Shown here: in pieces, positions 35,044 through 43,135 of the stretch
Position numbering within the stretch: position 1 is the stretch's first letter
How the letters are laid out: every line of letters begins with the position of its first letter
NCBI RefSeq assembly: GCF_900162685.1
Contig: NZ_LT727828.1
Span: 2,210,453-2,274,452, forward strand
Reading direction: 5' to 3'
DNA length: 64,000 nt
From: Terribacillus halophilus
Lineage (GTDB): Bacteria; Bacillota; Bacilli; Bacillales; Amphibacillaceae
Translations under genes and position numbers: made by a program
Notes under the pieces: model-generated
Database searches by the model: none
Told to the model about the DNA's origin: nothing
What the model saw: only the letters and a program-made list of their open reading frames with translations

Positions 35044-35547
35044 CTAGTCTAATAATTTTCTCATCAGCATGTACAAACCAACACACAGTACCAGCGCAAT
35101 TCCAATTAAGAAGATTAAAACACCTTTACCAGCGTCCTCCTTCGTCTCATCTGATTCCTCCTGCACAGTTGCTGCCTCAGAAGTATAGTCAGATGTAAAC
35201 AACGACTCCTGTACTTGTTCATTACGCGTTGGCTCATTAATCTTAAGTGTGAATATAGTATCTTGAAGTTCTTCTAATTCTGTTTTTTGCTTTTCGGATT
35301 TTTGCTGAATTTCTTCGGTTGTATCAGCTTTAAATAAATTTGGAAACTTCTTTTCCTTTTCTGTTTCTTGGTTTTCCGTTACGACATTCTTGTCTTTTTG
35401 AATACGGTCGATTTGTAAATCTAAGCTTCCATTTTCATTTTTATCTTCAGAATGAGATTCTGCTGATACTTCCATTGGAAGTATCAGCAGAAAGATAATG
35501 AATATGAACGCCAAATCAAACCGTTTCTTTTTGGTCTTCATCGGCAA
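35044..35547 (-). CDS. essA: Type VII secretion protein EssA
   Basis: The 167-aa EssA has a basic head, a signal-like first helix (FIFIIFLLILPMEVSAES), a charged helical middle, and a C-terminal membrane helix (GVLIFLIGIALVLCVGLYML). It overlaps the end of esaA by 32 bases if the TTG at 35547 is used (AAAGGAG 6 bases upstream), or by 26 with the ATG at 35541. The TTG spacing is better, but the start is not certain. Confidence 0.88.
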   Translation of the reverse strand: MPMKTKKKRFDLAFIFIIFLLILPMEVSAESHSEDKNENGSLDLQIDRIQKDKNVVTENQETEKEKKFPNLFKADTTEEIQQKSEKQKTELEELQDTIFTLKINEPTRNEQVQESLFTSDYTSEAATVQEESDETKEDAGKGVLIFLIGIALVLCVGLYMLMRKLLD

Positions 35548-38500
35548 TATCTACTCCTTTGTCCGTTTGACTGAACACCAGCAGGTTCACAAGTGCCCCT
35601 GCTGCTGCGGCAACAATCAAAATGAATATCGCAGCTGTATAGTTGACGGAACCTTCTACAATACGAAGCATAAATGTTTCCATGTACTGCAAAGGAGAAA
35701 ACTTTTCAATAGCTGGGAAAGCTGTGCTTGCTGTCCCGATTGCATTTGTAAAGAACAGATACAAACTGAATATCGCTAGCAGGATGAACATACCAATCAT
35801 TTTTAGCTGTCTCAGCAGGTACGTTGCTACTAGCAGCATAGCTGTAATAAGAAACGCCATAACAGCTGTTATCTGCAGCTTGTTCATGTCATCGATAGGC
35901 AAGTAATAACTTGATACGATACCGATAACAATACCTTCTAGCAAACCAAGACCGGCGGTAATAATAGTAATTGGTACATTTTGTGCAAATATGGAGCTTC
36001 CCGATGCAAATTGATCACTTTGTTTACGCTTCATGTGCAACGTCGAAATCACGTAAGCTGTAAACAATACGACAATAAAGCTAATCAGCACAAGATAATA
36101 AGGCGTGAAGATCGTTTCACTTTGTGCTGCGATTGTACCCTCGTTACTAGTTTGAACAGGATTTGACAAGAATTCATACAGATTTTCATTCTGTCTTTCC
36201 CCAACTCGGCTATTTTCCAAGACCTCTGTAAAGTTTTCTGTAAAGTTACGGTCATCAGATAGTTTATCGGTCATATTGGATGCGAGCTGTTCCGCCTCAC
36301 TTACTAGCGTTGTACCGCTTTCTTCGATCTGTTGCGCTTGTGTATCAATATTTTCAAAAGTGTCATAAACTTGTTCGGCTGTATTTGTATTATTCTGAGC
36401 CTGTTCAGCCAAAGCTTGACTTGATGTTAACAGCGGCTGAAACTCACTATTAAGTGTAAGAACTGCTTCCTGCTCGCCCTGTGCGTTTGTTTGAATCTCT
36501 GCCTGCTGCTCAAGCAATGCCAGCATCTGATCACGCCATGCTGCTACATCCTCTAATGTCTGATTCACACTTTGGTTCAAGACTGCAGCTTGTTCGTTAG
36601 TGGCAGCAACTTGATTCGTCAGCGTATCAGCATTTGCAATCGTCTGCTGCAGGTTTTCTTGATAATTGCTAACTTGCAGACGGAATGCTTCGGTCGGTGT
36701 ACGTAGCTGTTCTGTTACACTGCCAGTAATCTGACCCGTCATATAGTCTGTTAGCAATTGTTTAATATCTTTTTGATTGAATAGATAGTGCAGTGAATCC
36801 TTTGTCGCCAGACTGGATAAAGACTTATCATTGAAATCTTCAGGAAGACGTTCCAATTCAAAGCCATAATAGCTTTCATAAAGAGAACCTAGCTCTTTAT
36901 ATGCTGAGATTGAATTTGTCACCGTATTAATTAAGGTCTCTGTTGTATTGTCTAAGCCTATCTCATCAATCTCTTCTAAAGAAGTACTAATTCTATGCTG
37001 GATGATATTATTTTCTACATACAGCTTCTCTGGCTCTTGTTCTTCTTTGTCTTCCTTAGGCTCTTCACCATCAAGCTTTTCTTCTTCATCTTCATTTACA
37101 GGATTATCAGTTCCAGAATCCTCACCGGCATCTCCATCAACACTCGGGTTTTCTCCACCAGCAGGTTGATCAGGTTTTTCATCTTCATTTCCCTGATTAT
37201 TACCTTGCTCGTCTTCAGGTGTATCTGTGTTTCCTGAATCTGAATCGCCATCATTGTTTGGTTCCTTGCCTGCATCCTGATTCGGTTCTGTTTCTCCGTT
37301 TTCTTTAGGAGGCGTAGTAGAGTTTGTGTTACCTTCTGCTTTACCTTCTTCAGAGTTTATATTTGTTTCTGCATTGATATTTAAAGAGGCGAGCAGTTTT
37401 CCAGGAGTGGGTGCATATGCCAATTCGTCTGGCTTGTCCACATCTTTAAGGTCTTTCTGTTCTAACTTCCATCCCCAATTAATTGGTTTATATACATCAA
37501 ACTCTTTTTTCTTCTTTTTAAGTGTAAGGTTAACTTTGAACTCACCTGCGCTGTTTGCGGGCAGCTTAATTTCTCCATCGCCGGAGTGGTAAGCGTTCAT
37601 ATAGCTTTTTTCTTTTTCATCTGGCAGTTGGAGTTTTAGATTTTCAACGGTGAATCCTTTTGGTACATCCAAGCTAAATATTTGACCTTCTTTTTTATTC
37701 TCATTCTCAAGGATCTCTACCTTGTCTGTTACTTGAACTCCTTTCACAGTTAACTTTTCATTCAAACGATTAAAATTATCTTTAAGGATTTCAGATGGAT
37801 CTGGATTAATCTCTACATATTCGTTTTCTTTACTCGTACGATACTTTTTCGTGATCTCTATAACATTTGCAATATAGTTTTCTGTTTCTTTTGGTAATCC
37901 TACACCTCTAAAATCTTCTGAATTCAAAGAGGGAAGTCTACTAATAACAGTGTTAATATTTTCTTTTGCTTCTTTATCAGGTTCCTCAAAGAGCCTATTA
38001 ATATTTAGCTCAGAATCATTGGCTAATTCCTGCTCAATTGTACTCTGAATTCTTTCCCCAATCTTAGCTCTGAATTGCTCGTTGCTTTCTGTTAAGTAGG
38101 CATTGATGTCTTCCTGTAAAGCTGCCACTCTTTCAGAAGATTGCTGCAGCTGCTGTTTTAATGAAACAGAGCCAGAATAGATATTAGCTGTATTCAGCGC
38201 TGTGACAGGTCTGCGCATCACTGTTGTATTTGCAGCATTCTCACGATTAGCCGTAAATTGTTGATTAATAGCTTCATTTGTAGCTGCTAGTTGATCGAGC
38301 TGCTGCTCTACCTCTGCAGAAGTGAGCCCTTCACTAAATTGCGCCATTTGTTCTTGGAAGGTTGCTAGATTTGTTGTATTCGACTCTTTAAGTTTCATTA
38401 CTTCGTCTAGTTCATTAACAAAATCTGCGCCCGTCTGTGATTCATCTACTAACTGTTCTTCATAAGAAGCTAATAGATCTTCGAAACTTGTAAAGCTCTC

Positions 38501-39139
38501 TTTGGAAGCTTTCGTATTGTCTTTCACTCTGTTAAATTGGTCTGTATAACCTGATAGCGGCTGATATACATTCGAATTATAGGAATTCGTATAGACTGCC
38601 TGTCGGTTCACCATTTGCCCGATACTATCTTGTGCATTTTGCAGATTTCCGATGATGCTCGCAAAATAAACGTCAATGATTTGACGATTAAAGTCATTCA
38701 AGACATCGCTTGCTGTCTTTTCTGCTTGCTGCTTTATTTGAGGCGATTCTGATGCATTAACCTTATATTGAAGCACTACTTGCTCTGGCGCTTCAGCTGT
38801 TATGTTTAACGATTTTTCTGAGAAGTCATTGGGAATTACGATCATCATGTCATATGTATTATTCTTCAAGCCGCTTTCCGCAACTCCCCGACTCACAACG
38901 AACCATTCATTATTTTCGTTCTCACTTACCGAACTGACAAAGGCATCGCCGAAAGCTAGCTCGGTTTCATTGAAAGTAGAGCCTTTATCTTCATTAACGA
39001 GAGCGATAGACATATTTTGTGTCTTCGGCTGCTCAGCTGTCTTGGTCGTTTCTTGGTGAAGCGTTAAGTAAGATAAACCAGACGCCAGCAATACAATCAG
39101 TACTAGAAACAAAATCCATCTTTTATCAAACTTTTTCAA
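35516..39139 (-). CDS. esaA: Type VII secretion membrane protein EsaA (YueB)
   Basis: The 1207-aa EsaA has one N-terminal membrane helix (ILFLVLIVLLASGLSYLTL), a very long extracellular region of coiled coils, and about five helices at the C-terminus (from YYLVLISFIVVLFTAYVIS). In B. subtilis the homologue YueB is also the receptor of phage SPP1. An extra acidic linker rich in D, E, N, G and P spans about residues 590-720. It is the second gene of the operon, 177 bases after esxA. Confidence 0.94.
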   Translation of the reverse strand: MKKFDKRWILFLVLIVLLASGLSYLTLHQETTKTAEQPKTQNMSIALVNEDKGSTFNETELAFGDAFVSSVSENENNEWFVVSRGVAESGLKNNTYDMMIVIPNDFSEKSLNITAEAPEQVVLQYKVNASESPQIKQQAEKTASDVLNDFNRQIIDVYFASIIGNLQNAQDSIGQMVNRQAVYTNSYNSNVYQPLSGYTDQFNRVKDNTKASKESFTSFEDLLASYEEQLVDESQTGADFVNELDEVMKLKESNTTNLATFQEQMAQFSEGLTSAEVEQQLDQLAATNEAINQQFTANRENAANTTVMRRPVTALNTANIYSGSVSLKQQLQQSSERVAALQEDINAYLTESNEQFRAKIGERIQSTIEQELANDSELNINRLFEEPDKEAKENINTVISRLPSLNSEDFRGVGLPKETENYIANVIEITKKYRTSKENEYVEINPDPSEILKDNFNRLNEKLTVKGVQVTDKVEILENENKKEGQIFSLDVPKGFTVENLKLQLPDEKEKSYMNAYHSGDGEIKLPANSAGEFKVNLTLKKKKKEFDVYKPINWGWKLEQKDLKDVDKPDELAYAPTPGKLLASLNINAETNINSEEGKAEGNTNSTTPPKENGETEPNQDAGKEPNNDGDSDSGNTDTPEDEQGNNQGNEDEKPDQPAGGENPSVDGDAGEDSGTDNPVNEDEEEKLDGEEPKEDKEEQEPEKLYVENNIIQHRISTSLEEIDEIGLDNTTETLINTVTNSISAYKELGSLYESYYGFELERLPEDFNDKSLSSLATKDSLHYLFNQKDIKQLLTDYMTGQITGSVTEQLRTPTEAFRLQVSNYQENLQQTIANADTLTNQVAATNEQAAVLNQSVNQTLEDVAAWRDQMLALLEQQAEIQTNAQGEQEAVLTLNSEFQPLLTSSQALAEQAQNNTNTAEQVYDTFENIDTQAQQIEESGTTLVSEAEQLASNMTDKLSDDRNFTENFTEVLENSRVGERQNENLYEFLSNPVQTSNEGTIAAQSETIFTPYYLVLISFIVVLFTAYVISTLHMKRKQSDQFASGSSIFAQNVPITIITAGLGLLEGIVIGIVSSYYLPIDDMNKLQITAVMAFLITAMLLVATYLLRQLKMIGMFILLAIFSLYLFFTNAIGTASTAFPAIEKFSPLQYMETFMLRIVEGSVNYTAAIFILIVAAAAGALVNLLVFSQTDKGVDIADEDQKETV

Positions 39140-39242
39140 TGTATTTTCAACTCCTGGTGTCTCCAGTTTGTATATTTTTTGTTTTAAAAAACAATAAGTA
39201 AAACAGCATGGTACATTATGACCTGTCTTTCTACATTAATTA

Positions 39243-39270
39243 GGCTGCATAACGCATGCGTCATGCAGCC
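39243..39270 (-). terminator. Hairpin between esxA and esaA, likely attenuator
   Basis: GGCTGCAT / ATGCAGCC with an inner ACGCATGCGT palindrome stands 47 bases after the esxA stop, without a strong T-tract on the minus strand. It would let the abundant EsxA message be made in excess of the membrane components. Confidence 0.55.
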
Positions 39271-39316
39271 CACTCTGTCGTCTCATGCGACGGTTACGCA
39301 GCAGCCAGATGGGTGC

Positions 39317-39613
39317 TTATCTGAAACCGAAGTTTTGGGATAGTGCTTGATCTTGCTCTTGTACGGCTTGTGCTGTTTTTTCCAACTGAGCTTGAATATC
39401 AAGCATAAGCTGAGAGAATTCTTGAACTTTTGGTCTAAGCTGAACGAATTGATCATCAAAGCGATCGAATGCTCTACCTTCCCACTCTTGGCGAAGTTGG
39501 TCTTGTAAATTAGATAAGGTGTTTAGAACATCATCAATTCGTTGTGAACTAGTACCATATGTTTTTGCGTGGTTTTGTAATTGCTCTGGGGTCATGCGAA
39601 TTTGTCCAGACAT
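39317..39613 (-). CDS. esxA: WXG100 protein EsxA (YukE)
   Basis: The 98-aa secreted helical hairpin has the W-E-G turn at residues 44-46 (RQEWEGRAFD) between two amphipathic helices, and begins with the usual IRMTPEQL. It is the generic substrate of the EssC machine and the first gene of the operon. AAGGAGC lies 7 bases before the ATG and a good promoter lies upstream at 39691-39719. Confidence 0.96.
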   Translation of the reverse strand: MSGQIRMTPEQLQNHAKTYGTSSQRIDDVLNTLSNLQDQLRQEWEGRAFDRFDDQFVQLRPKVQEFSQLMLDIQAQLEKTAQAVQEQDQALSQNFGFR

Positions 39614-39690
39614 TTACTCAGCTCCTTATTATTTTTTACAGAAGGTTGTATCTATTCCAATAAATGTATACCCTTCACCTTCACATTTAA

Positions 39691-39719
39691 ATCCTAAAGA
39701 AAGAAAAAATTAAAGTCAA
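39691..39719 (-). promoter_or_regulatory. Sigma-A-type promoter of the ess operon
   Basis: On the minus strand TTGACT, 17 bases, TAGGAT stands 78 bases before the esxA start. Spacing is ideal and the -35 box is 5 of 6. Three TTATAAA boxes lie further upstream near 39800-39830. Confidence 0.6.
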
Positions 39720-39883
39720 CGGAGTATGAAACGATTTCCAGAAATTGATTAGTAAGTCACGGTGTTTGCTAGGATTATATCCCGGTTATTGCAACAGAAT
39801 TATAAAGACCTGTTATAAAAGTCTTATAAACTGGTAAAATGAGGATTATTGTCGAGTTGCATACTATCCGTATATTTTCATAT

Positions 39884-39911
39884 AAAAAATAGAGCATGTA
39901 TATACATGCTC
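39884..39911 (-). terminator. Terminator of the SMR exporter operon
   Basis: The perfect palindromic stem GAGCATGTATATACATGCTC is followed on the minus strand by TATTTTTT. Confidence 0.82.
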
Positions 39912-39919
39912 CTGCTCAC

Positions 39920-40237
39920 TTAAGCAATCAATTTCAATCCAACTGCAGCTGCTAATATCATCGCAATACACACAATCCTCTTCCAATCTTTGGATTCTTG
40001 GAAGAAAAGCATTCCGACAATGGCGCCTCCTGCCGTTCCGATTCCGGTCCAAATAGCATAAGCGGTTCCCATCGGTAGAGAAGCCATACTATAGGATAAG
40101 CATCCAAAGCTGCCTGCAAACCCTAGTACAAATACGCTTATATTTAATGCATTTGGTTTTTGATTTATCTTATTGATCATGGTCACCCCAAGTACTTCAA
40201 ACAAACCTGCAATTATTAATACAATCCAAGCCATCAC
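39920..40237 (-). CDS. Paired SMR exporter subunit, YkkD/GdnD-like
   Basis: This 105-aa small multidrug resistance protein has four membrane helices. The proton-binding glutamate is in helix 1 (LIIAGLFEVLGVT), and the helix-4 and loop signature PMGTAYAIWTGIGTAGG is present. It overlaps the partner gene by 4 bases. With the guanidine riboswitch upstream the pair is expected to export guanidinium as a heterodimer, as GdnCD (YkkCD) of B. subtilis does. Confidence 0.9.
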   Translation of the reverse strand: MMAWIVLIIAGLFEVLGVTMINKINQKPNALNISVFVLGFAGSFGCLSYSMASLPMGTAYAIWTGIGTAGGAIVGMLFFQESKDWKRIVCIAMILAAAVGLKLIA

Positions 40238-40572
40238 ATACTCTCCTCCTTCTGGTTATCCCCTGTTACAAACTTAAGTCCAATTACCCCCACTAGCAGT
40301 ACGGCAATCAATACTACTTTTGCAAGCTGGAATGGTTCTCCAAAGAAGAGCATATCTGCGATAACTGTACCAGTTGATCCAATCCCAACGAAAACGGCGT
40401 AAACCGTTCCGACAGGCAAATGCTTACTCGCATGTAGCATTAAATAAAAACTGAGTAAAATACAACCAACCGTACCAGTCCATTCCCAAAAGTTACTCGC
40501 ATGCTTCAAACCGATCACCCACAGAACTTCAATAATCCCTGCCAGCAAGACATACAGCCATTGTTTTGTCAT
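40234..40572 (-). CDS. Paired SMR exporter subunit, YkkC/GdnC-like
   Basis: The 112-aa partner has four membrane helices, the helix-1 glutamate in LLAGIIEVLWVIGLKH, and PVGTVYAVFVGIGSTGT. The ATG at 40572 is chosen because GGAGG is 8 bases upstream; an apparent TTG further out lies inside that site. It is the first gene after the guanidine-I riboswitch. Confidence 0.9.
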   Translation of the reverse strand: MTKQWLYVLLAGIIEVLWVIGLKHASNFWEWTGTVGCILLSFYLMLHASKHLPVGTVYAVFVGIGSTGTVIADMLFFGEPFQLAKVVLIAVLLVGVIGLKFVTGDNQKEESM

Positions 40573-40590
40573 TTTCGTTTCCTCCAATCA

Positions 40591-40626
40591 AAAAGCCTGG
40601 GAGATTTTATCATCTCCCAGGCTTTT
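40591..40626 (-). terminator. Guanidine riboswitch terminator
   Basis: A perfect 15-bp stem AAAAGCCTGGGAGAT / ATCTCCCAGGCTTTT ends in a T-tract on the minus strand, 19 bases before the SMR start. Its 5' arm overlaps the aptamer's GCCTGGGAG, as expected for a switching terminator. Confidence 0.9.
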
Positions 40627-40712
40627 ATCCTTCCGTGTCACAGCAATACTGTGTGTTTTCTCTCGGACCAGGCCAACATGCAGCTGCGGAACCCTAGAAA
40701 ACTATCTCCGTA
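40627..40712 (-). ncRNA. Guanidine-I riboswitch (ykkC RNA)
   Basis: Read on the minus strand, the conserved pieces appear in order: CTAGGGTTCCG, CTGGTCCGAGAG, ACACGGAAGGATAAAAGCC and then GGGAG of the terminator. These are the hallmark segments of the ykkC subtype 1 aptamer. Guanidine binding should prevent the terminator and turn on the SMR pair. Confidence 0.94.
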
Positions 40713-40802
40713 TTTATTTCTGTCAGTATAAAGGCTTAGCGAGCAGGATGCAAGCATGAAAAGATTAAGACCTTTATAATAAGGTTAGAAGGAAGTGTAT
40801 GT

Positions 40803-41567
40803 ATGCATTCGTTTAAAGCATTACTAGAACAGCGAATTGGAATAACCGAAAAAGTAACCTTTACAACCCTGCCGATATTTTTAGAGAAATTTTCACAAGC
40901 AATACCATTTGAGAATCTACGTATTATAAATCAACAAACAAGCCCGCTCACACAAGCTGACTTGGAGAATAAGATTCTTCTACGAAATGAAGGCGGCGTC
41001 TGTTATGAATTAAATACGCTCCTCTACCATTACTTACTAGATGAGGGATGGAATGTTACCATGCTGACAGCCTGCATCTATAATCAGCAGGAAAATGCAT
41101 GGAATGCAACAGGTAATACGCATGTAATAATCCTTTTAGAGCGTTACGGTAAGAAATATATTGTCGATGCAGGGTTTGGAGCAAATATTCCTCTTGCTCC
41201 TGTACCTTTAAATGGCCAAACAGTCTCCACTCCTAATGGTCTTTTTCGGATCAGACAGGAAGATATGTTTCCTATACTTGAATTAAAATTAGCAAATCGT
41301 GATCATGTATGGCGCACAGGTTATCGCTTTTCAGAAGGAAACAAAATTACAGATTTAAGACAATTAGAACAGATTCAGAGACTAATCGAGACTGATGCTG
41401 CTTCACCCTTCAATAAATCACCTTTACTTACGAAGCGAACAGCAGCCGGGCTCTTTACTTTGACGCCAACCTCGTTTACAGAATGGGGCAACGGTGCAGC
41501 TGCTAAACAGTCAATTAATGAAGATACGTATCATATGTTGCTAAACACTAAGTTTAATATGAAATAG
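40803..41567 (+). CDS. Arylamine N-acetyltransferase
   Basis: NAT enzymes move acetyl from acetyl-CoA to arylamines and hydrazines. The catalytic triad is visible: Cys in NEGGVCYELNTLL (near residue 68), His in NTHVIILLE (near 107) and Asp in VDAGFGAN (near 122). Length 254 aa is normal. AAGGAAG precedes the ATG and a terminator overlaps the stop, so it is monocistronic. Confidence 0.94.
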   Translation: MHSFKALLEQRIGITEKVTFTTLPIFLEKFSQAIPFENLRIINQQTSPLTQADLENKILLRNEGGVCYELNTLLYHYLLDEGWNVTMLTACIYNQQENAWNATGNTHVIILLERYGKKYIVDAGFGANIPLAPVPLNGQTVSTPNGLFRIRQEDMFPILELKLANRDHVWRTGYRFSEGNKITDLRQLEQIQRLIETDAASPFNKSPLLTKRTAAGLFTLTPTSFTEWGNGAAAKQSINEDTYHMLLNTKFNMK

Positions 41568-41593
41568 CCGCAGATATTGCGGCTATTTTTTTT
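41566..41593 (+). terminator. Terminator of the NAT gene
   Basis: The stem AGCCGCA / TGCGGCT with a 5-base loop is followed by ATTTTTTTT. Confidence 0.88.
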
Positions 41594-41681
41594 ACAGCGC
41601 TTGTCAGCAGCACATAAAATTTTCTCTTTATCCTTCGCATAATCCCCTGACTTGACCACATACTAAGGGAAACAAAAAAGG

Positions 41682-41924
41682 ATGGATGAGCTGATGAAAA
41701 GCAAACAATTCGGCGTTCATGAGATAACAGATTTAAGGGAACTTAGTAACTTCAAATGGGCTTGCCTGACGCAAACACAAGCCCAGCTCCAGCAAGTTGA
41801 AAACAACGAATTAAAACAACTTCTTCAAGCAAGTGCAGAACAAGACAAGCTAACGATCAAGCATATGCAGCCTTTCTTGGAATCGGCCAGCCAATCGTTT
41901 ATGCACGGGGAGGGATCTGTATGA
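41682..41924 (+). CDS. Short CotF-operon protein, YraG-like (copy 1)
   Basis: The 80-aa helical protein (GVHEITDLRELSNFKWACL, then LKQLLQASAEQDKLTIKHM) resembles the small partners of CotF-like spore coat proteins such as YraG. It is the first of four coupled genes forming two short/long pairs. The stop overlaps the next start (GTATGA). Its relation to copy 2 at 42205 is seen in ELxxFK...CLT and the following helix. Confidence 0.7.
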   Translation: MDELMKSKQFGVHEITDLRELSNFKWACLTQTQAQLQQVENNELKQLLQASAEQDKLTIKHMQPFLESASQSFMHGEGSV

Positions 41925-42208
41925 AAGAACAACCATTATCGGTAGCTGATCGCGGTATCGCTACCGATCTATTGTTTAAAACAAAAGCTTCCATTAAAGA
42001 CTTATCGGCTGCCATTACAGAAACTACAACTGGGGAGCTGCATGAACTTCTGACAGATGAACTGCATAAAGCCATTCAGCAGCATGAAAAGATTTATGGT
42101 TTCCTGCAAGACCGTGGTATTTATGATGCATATCGGGTTCCGCATCAGCTCGAGAAAGATAGCAGTTATATTGCTGAAGCACTAGAGGGGACAGGTGGAA
42201 TGCAATGA
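41921..42208 (+). CDS. CotF-like spore coat protein (copy 1)
   Basis: The 95-aa protein fits the CotF domain, a ferritin-like helical pair: SVADRGIATDLLFKTKASI, LSAAITETTTGELHELL, KAIQQHEKIYGFLQDRG, IYDAYRVPHQLEKD. The DxxxA, AITET, H.. and Y-P/HxxQ positions are family marks. Products of such genes are found in spore coats of bacilli. ATGA overlaps on both ends. Confidence 0.85.
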   Translation: MKEQPLSVADRGIATDLLFKTKASIKDLSAAITETTTGELHELLTDELHKAIQQHEKIYGFLQDRGIYDAYRVPHQLEKDSSYIAEALEGTGGMQ

Positions 42209-42402
42209 AAGCTGGATTACATGAAGAACTCGAGCTACAGGAACTGCTGCATTTTAAAAGTCTTTGTCTGACCAAATCGTCCATGATGAAAGCTTTTGTT
42301 TCGGATCCCTCCTTAAAACAACTTATGAAAACCGACACCGCTACATCACTTGAGCACGTCCAAGAACTAACGCGTTTGCTGGAAAGGACGAAACAAGTAT
42401 GA
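42205..42402 (+). CDS. Short CotF-operon protein, YraG-like (copy 2)
   Basis: The 65-aa protein (LHEELELQELLHFKSLCL, DPSLKQLMKTDTATSLEHV) is a shortened paralogue of the protein at 41682; both have EL..FK..CLTK/Q and the LKQL helix. It lies between the two CotF-like genes with 4-base overlaps on both sides. Confidence 0.7.
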   Translation: MKAGLHEELELQELLHFKSLCLTKSSMMKAFVSDPSLKQLMKTDTATSLEHVQELTRLLERTKQV

Positions 42403-42704
42403 ACGAAATGGTAAAGAAGCTTATTGGGATGGGAGCTTTTAGCGACCAAGTGATTGCATCTGATATGCTGCAATCGGCAAAAGCAGGTATTAAAAGCTAT
42501 GCACTCGCAATTACCGAAACTGCCACCCCGGAAATAAGACAGGTACTTATAAAACAATTAGACGATAGCATCAAGCAGCATCGAAACATCTCTTTATATA
42601 TGATGGATAAAGGCTATTATCATCCTCATGACACCGCTCAGCAGCTAGAGCAGAATCTAATAATTGGACATACAGCTATTTCATTAGCTAACGAAAAAGA
42701 CTGA
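42399..42704 (+). CDS. CotF-like spore coat protein (copy 2)
   Basis: The 101-aa paralogue of the protein at 41921 has SDQVIASDMLQSAKAGIKSY, ALAITETATPEIRQVLIKQL, SIKQHRNISLYMMDKGYYH and DTAQQLEQN. It is the last gene of the operon; a terminator stands 92 bases downstream. Confidence 0.85.
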   Translation: MNEMVKKLIGMGAFSDQVIASDMLQSAKAGIKSYALAITETATPEIRQVLIKQLDDSIKQHRNISLYMMDKGYYHPHDTAQQLEQNLIIGHTAISLANEKD

Positions 42705-42795
42705 CAGTTACGAGCTAGTACTATTTCTCGGTTTAATTACTTTTCTCAGCAACAAGCCGATAGCGTATATAGATTCTGTAACACTGCACACAAAC

Positions 42796-42828
42796 AAAAA
42801 AGGATGACCGCTGTGGTCATCCCTTTTT
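42796..42828. terminator. Bidirectional terminator
   Basis: AAAAAGGATGACC / GGTCATCCcTTTTT serves the CotF operon on the plus strand and the monooxygenase operon on the minus strand. Confidence 0.85.
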
Positions 42829-42829
42829 A

Positions 42830-43123
42830 TTAGTTTATTTTCTCACCTTGATAAACATCCACATCTAATGGTGCGCTTAGCATTTCCTTCGCTGCTTCAC
42901 TGAATTTTTGAAAGTGGCTGCTGCTGTTATGCGCTTGTACGGCATCCATGTCTTTCCAGTTTTCGATCATGATAAGGCTGTTTGCGTCTTTCGGATCTTG
43001 GTATAGGTCATAGCTATTGTTACCTGCTTCTGCCTGGCTTCCTTCTATAACAGCATCAATTTCTTTCAGGAATTCTTCTTTCTTCTCAGGTTTTACTGCC
43101 ATTCTAGCATGAATAATAATCAT
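42830..43123 (-). CDS. Antibiotic biosynthesis monooxygenase (ABM) family protein
   Basis: The 97-aa dimeric ferredoxin-like protein has IIIHARMAVKPEKKEEFLKE, NSYDLYQDPKDANSLIMIE, NWKDMDAVQAHNSSSHFQKF, the ABM domain pattern of YcnE and LsrG-type proteins. It probably acts on quinones or aldehydes, but the substrate is unknown. It is the third gene of a MarR-nitroreductase-ABM operon, 12 bases after the nitroreductase. Confidence 0.87.
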   Translation of the reverse strand: MIIIHARMAVKPEKKEEFLKEIDAVIEGSQAEAGNNSYDLYQDPKDANSLIMIENWKDMDAVQAHNSSSHFQKFSEAAKEMLSAPLDVDVYQGEKIN

Positions 43124-43135
43124 ATTTATCTCTCC

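Noticed and set aside
21841-39613. Whole toxin region as a prophage or ICE
   Set aside because: No structural phage, relaxase or conjugation genes are present; the recombinase pieces are relics and the ess genes are a regular chromosomal locus.
42024-42557. 177-codon minus-strand frame across the CotF operon
   Set aside because: The plus-strand genes are overlapping, have family matches and coupled starts; this frame is Cys/Ser/His-rich noise.
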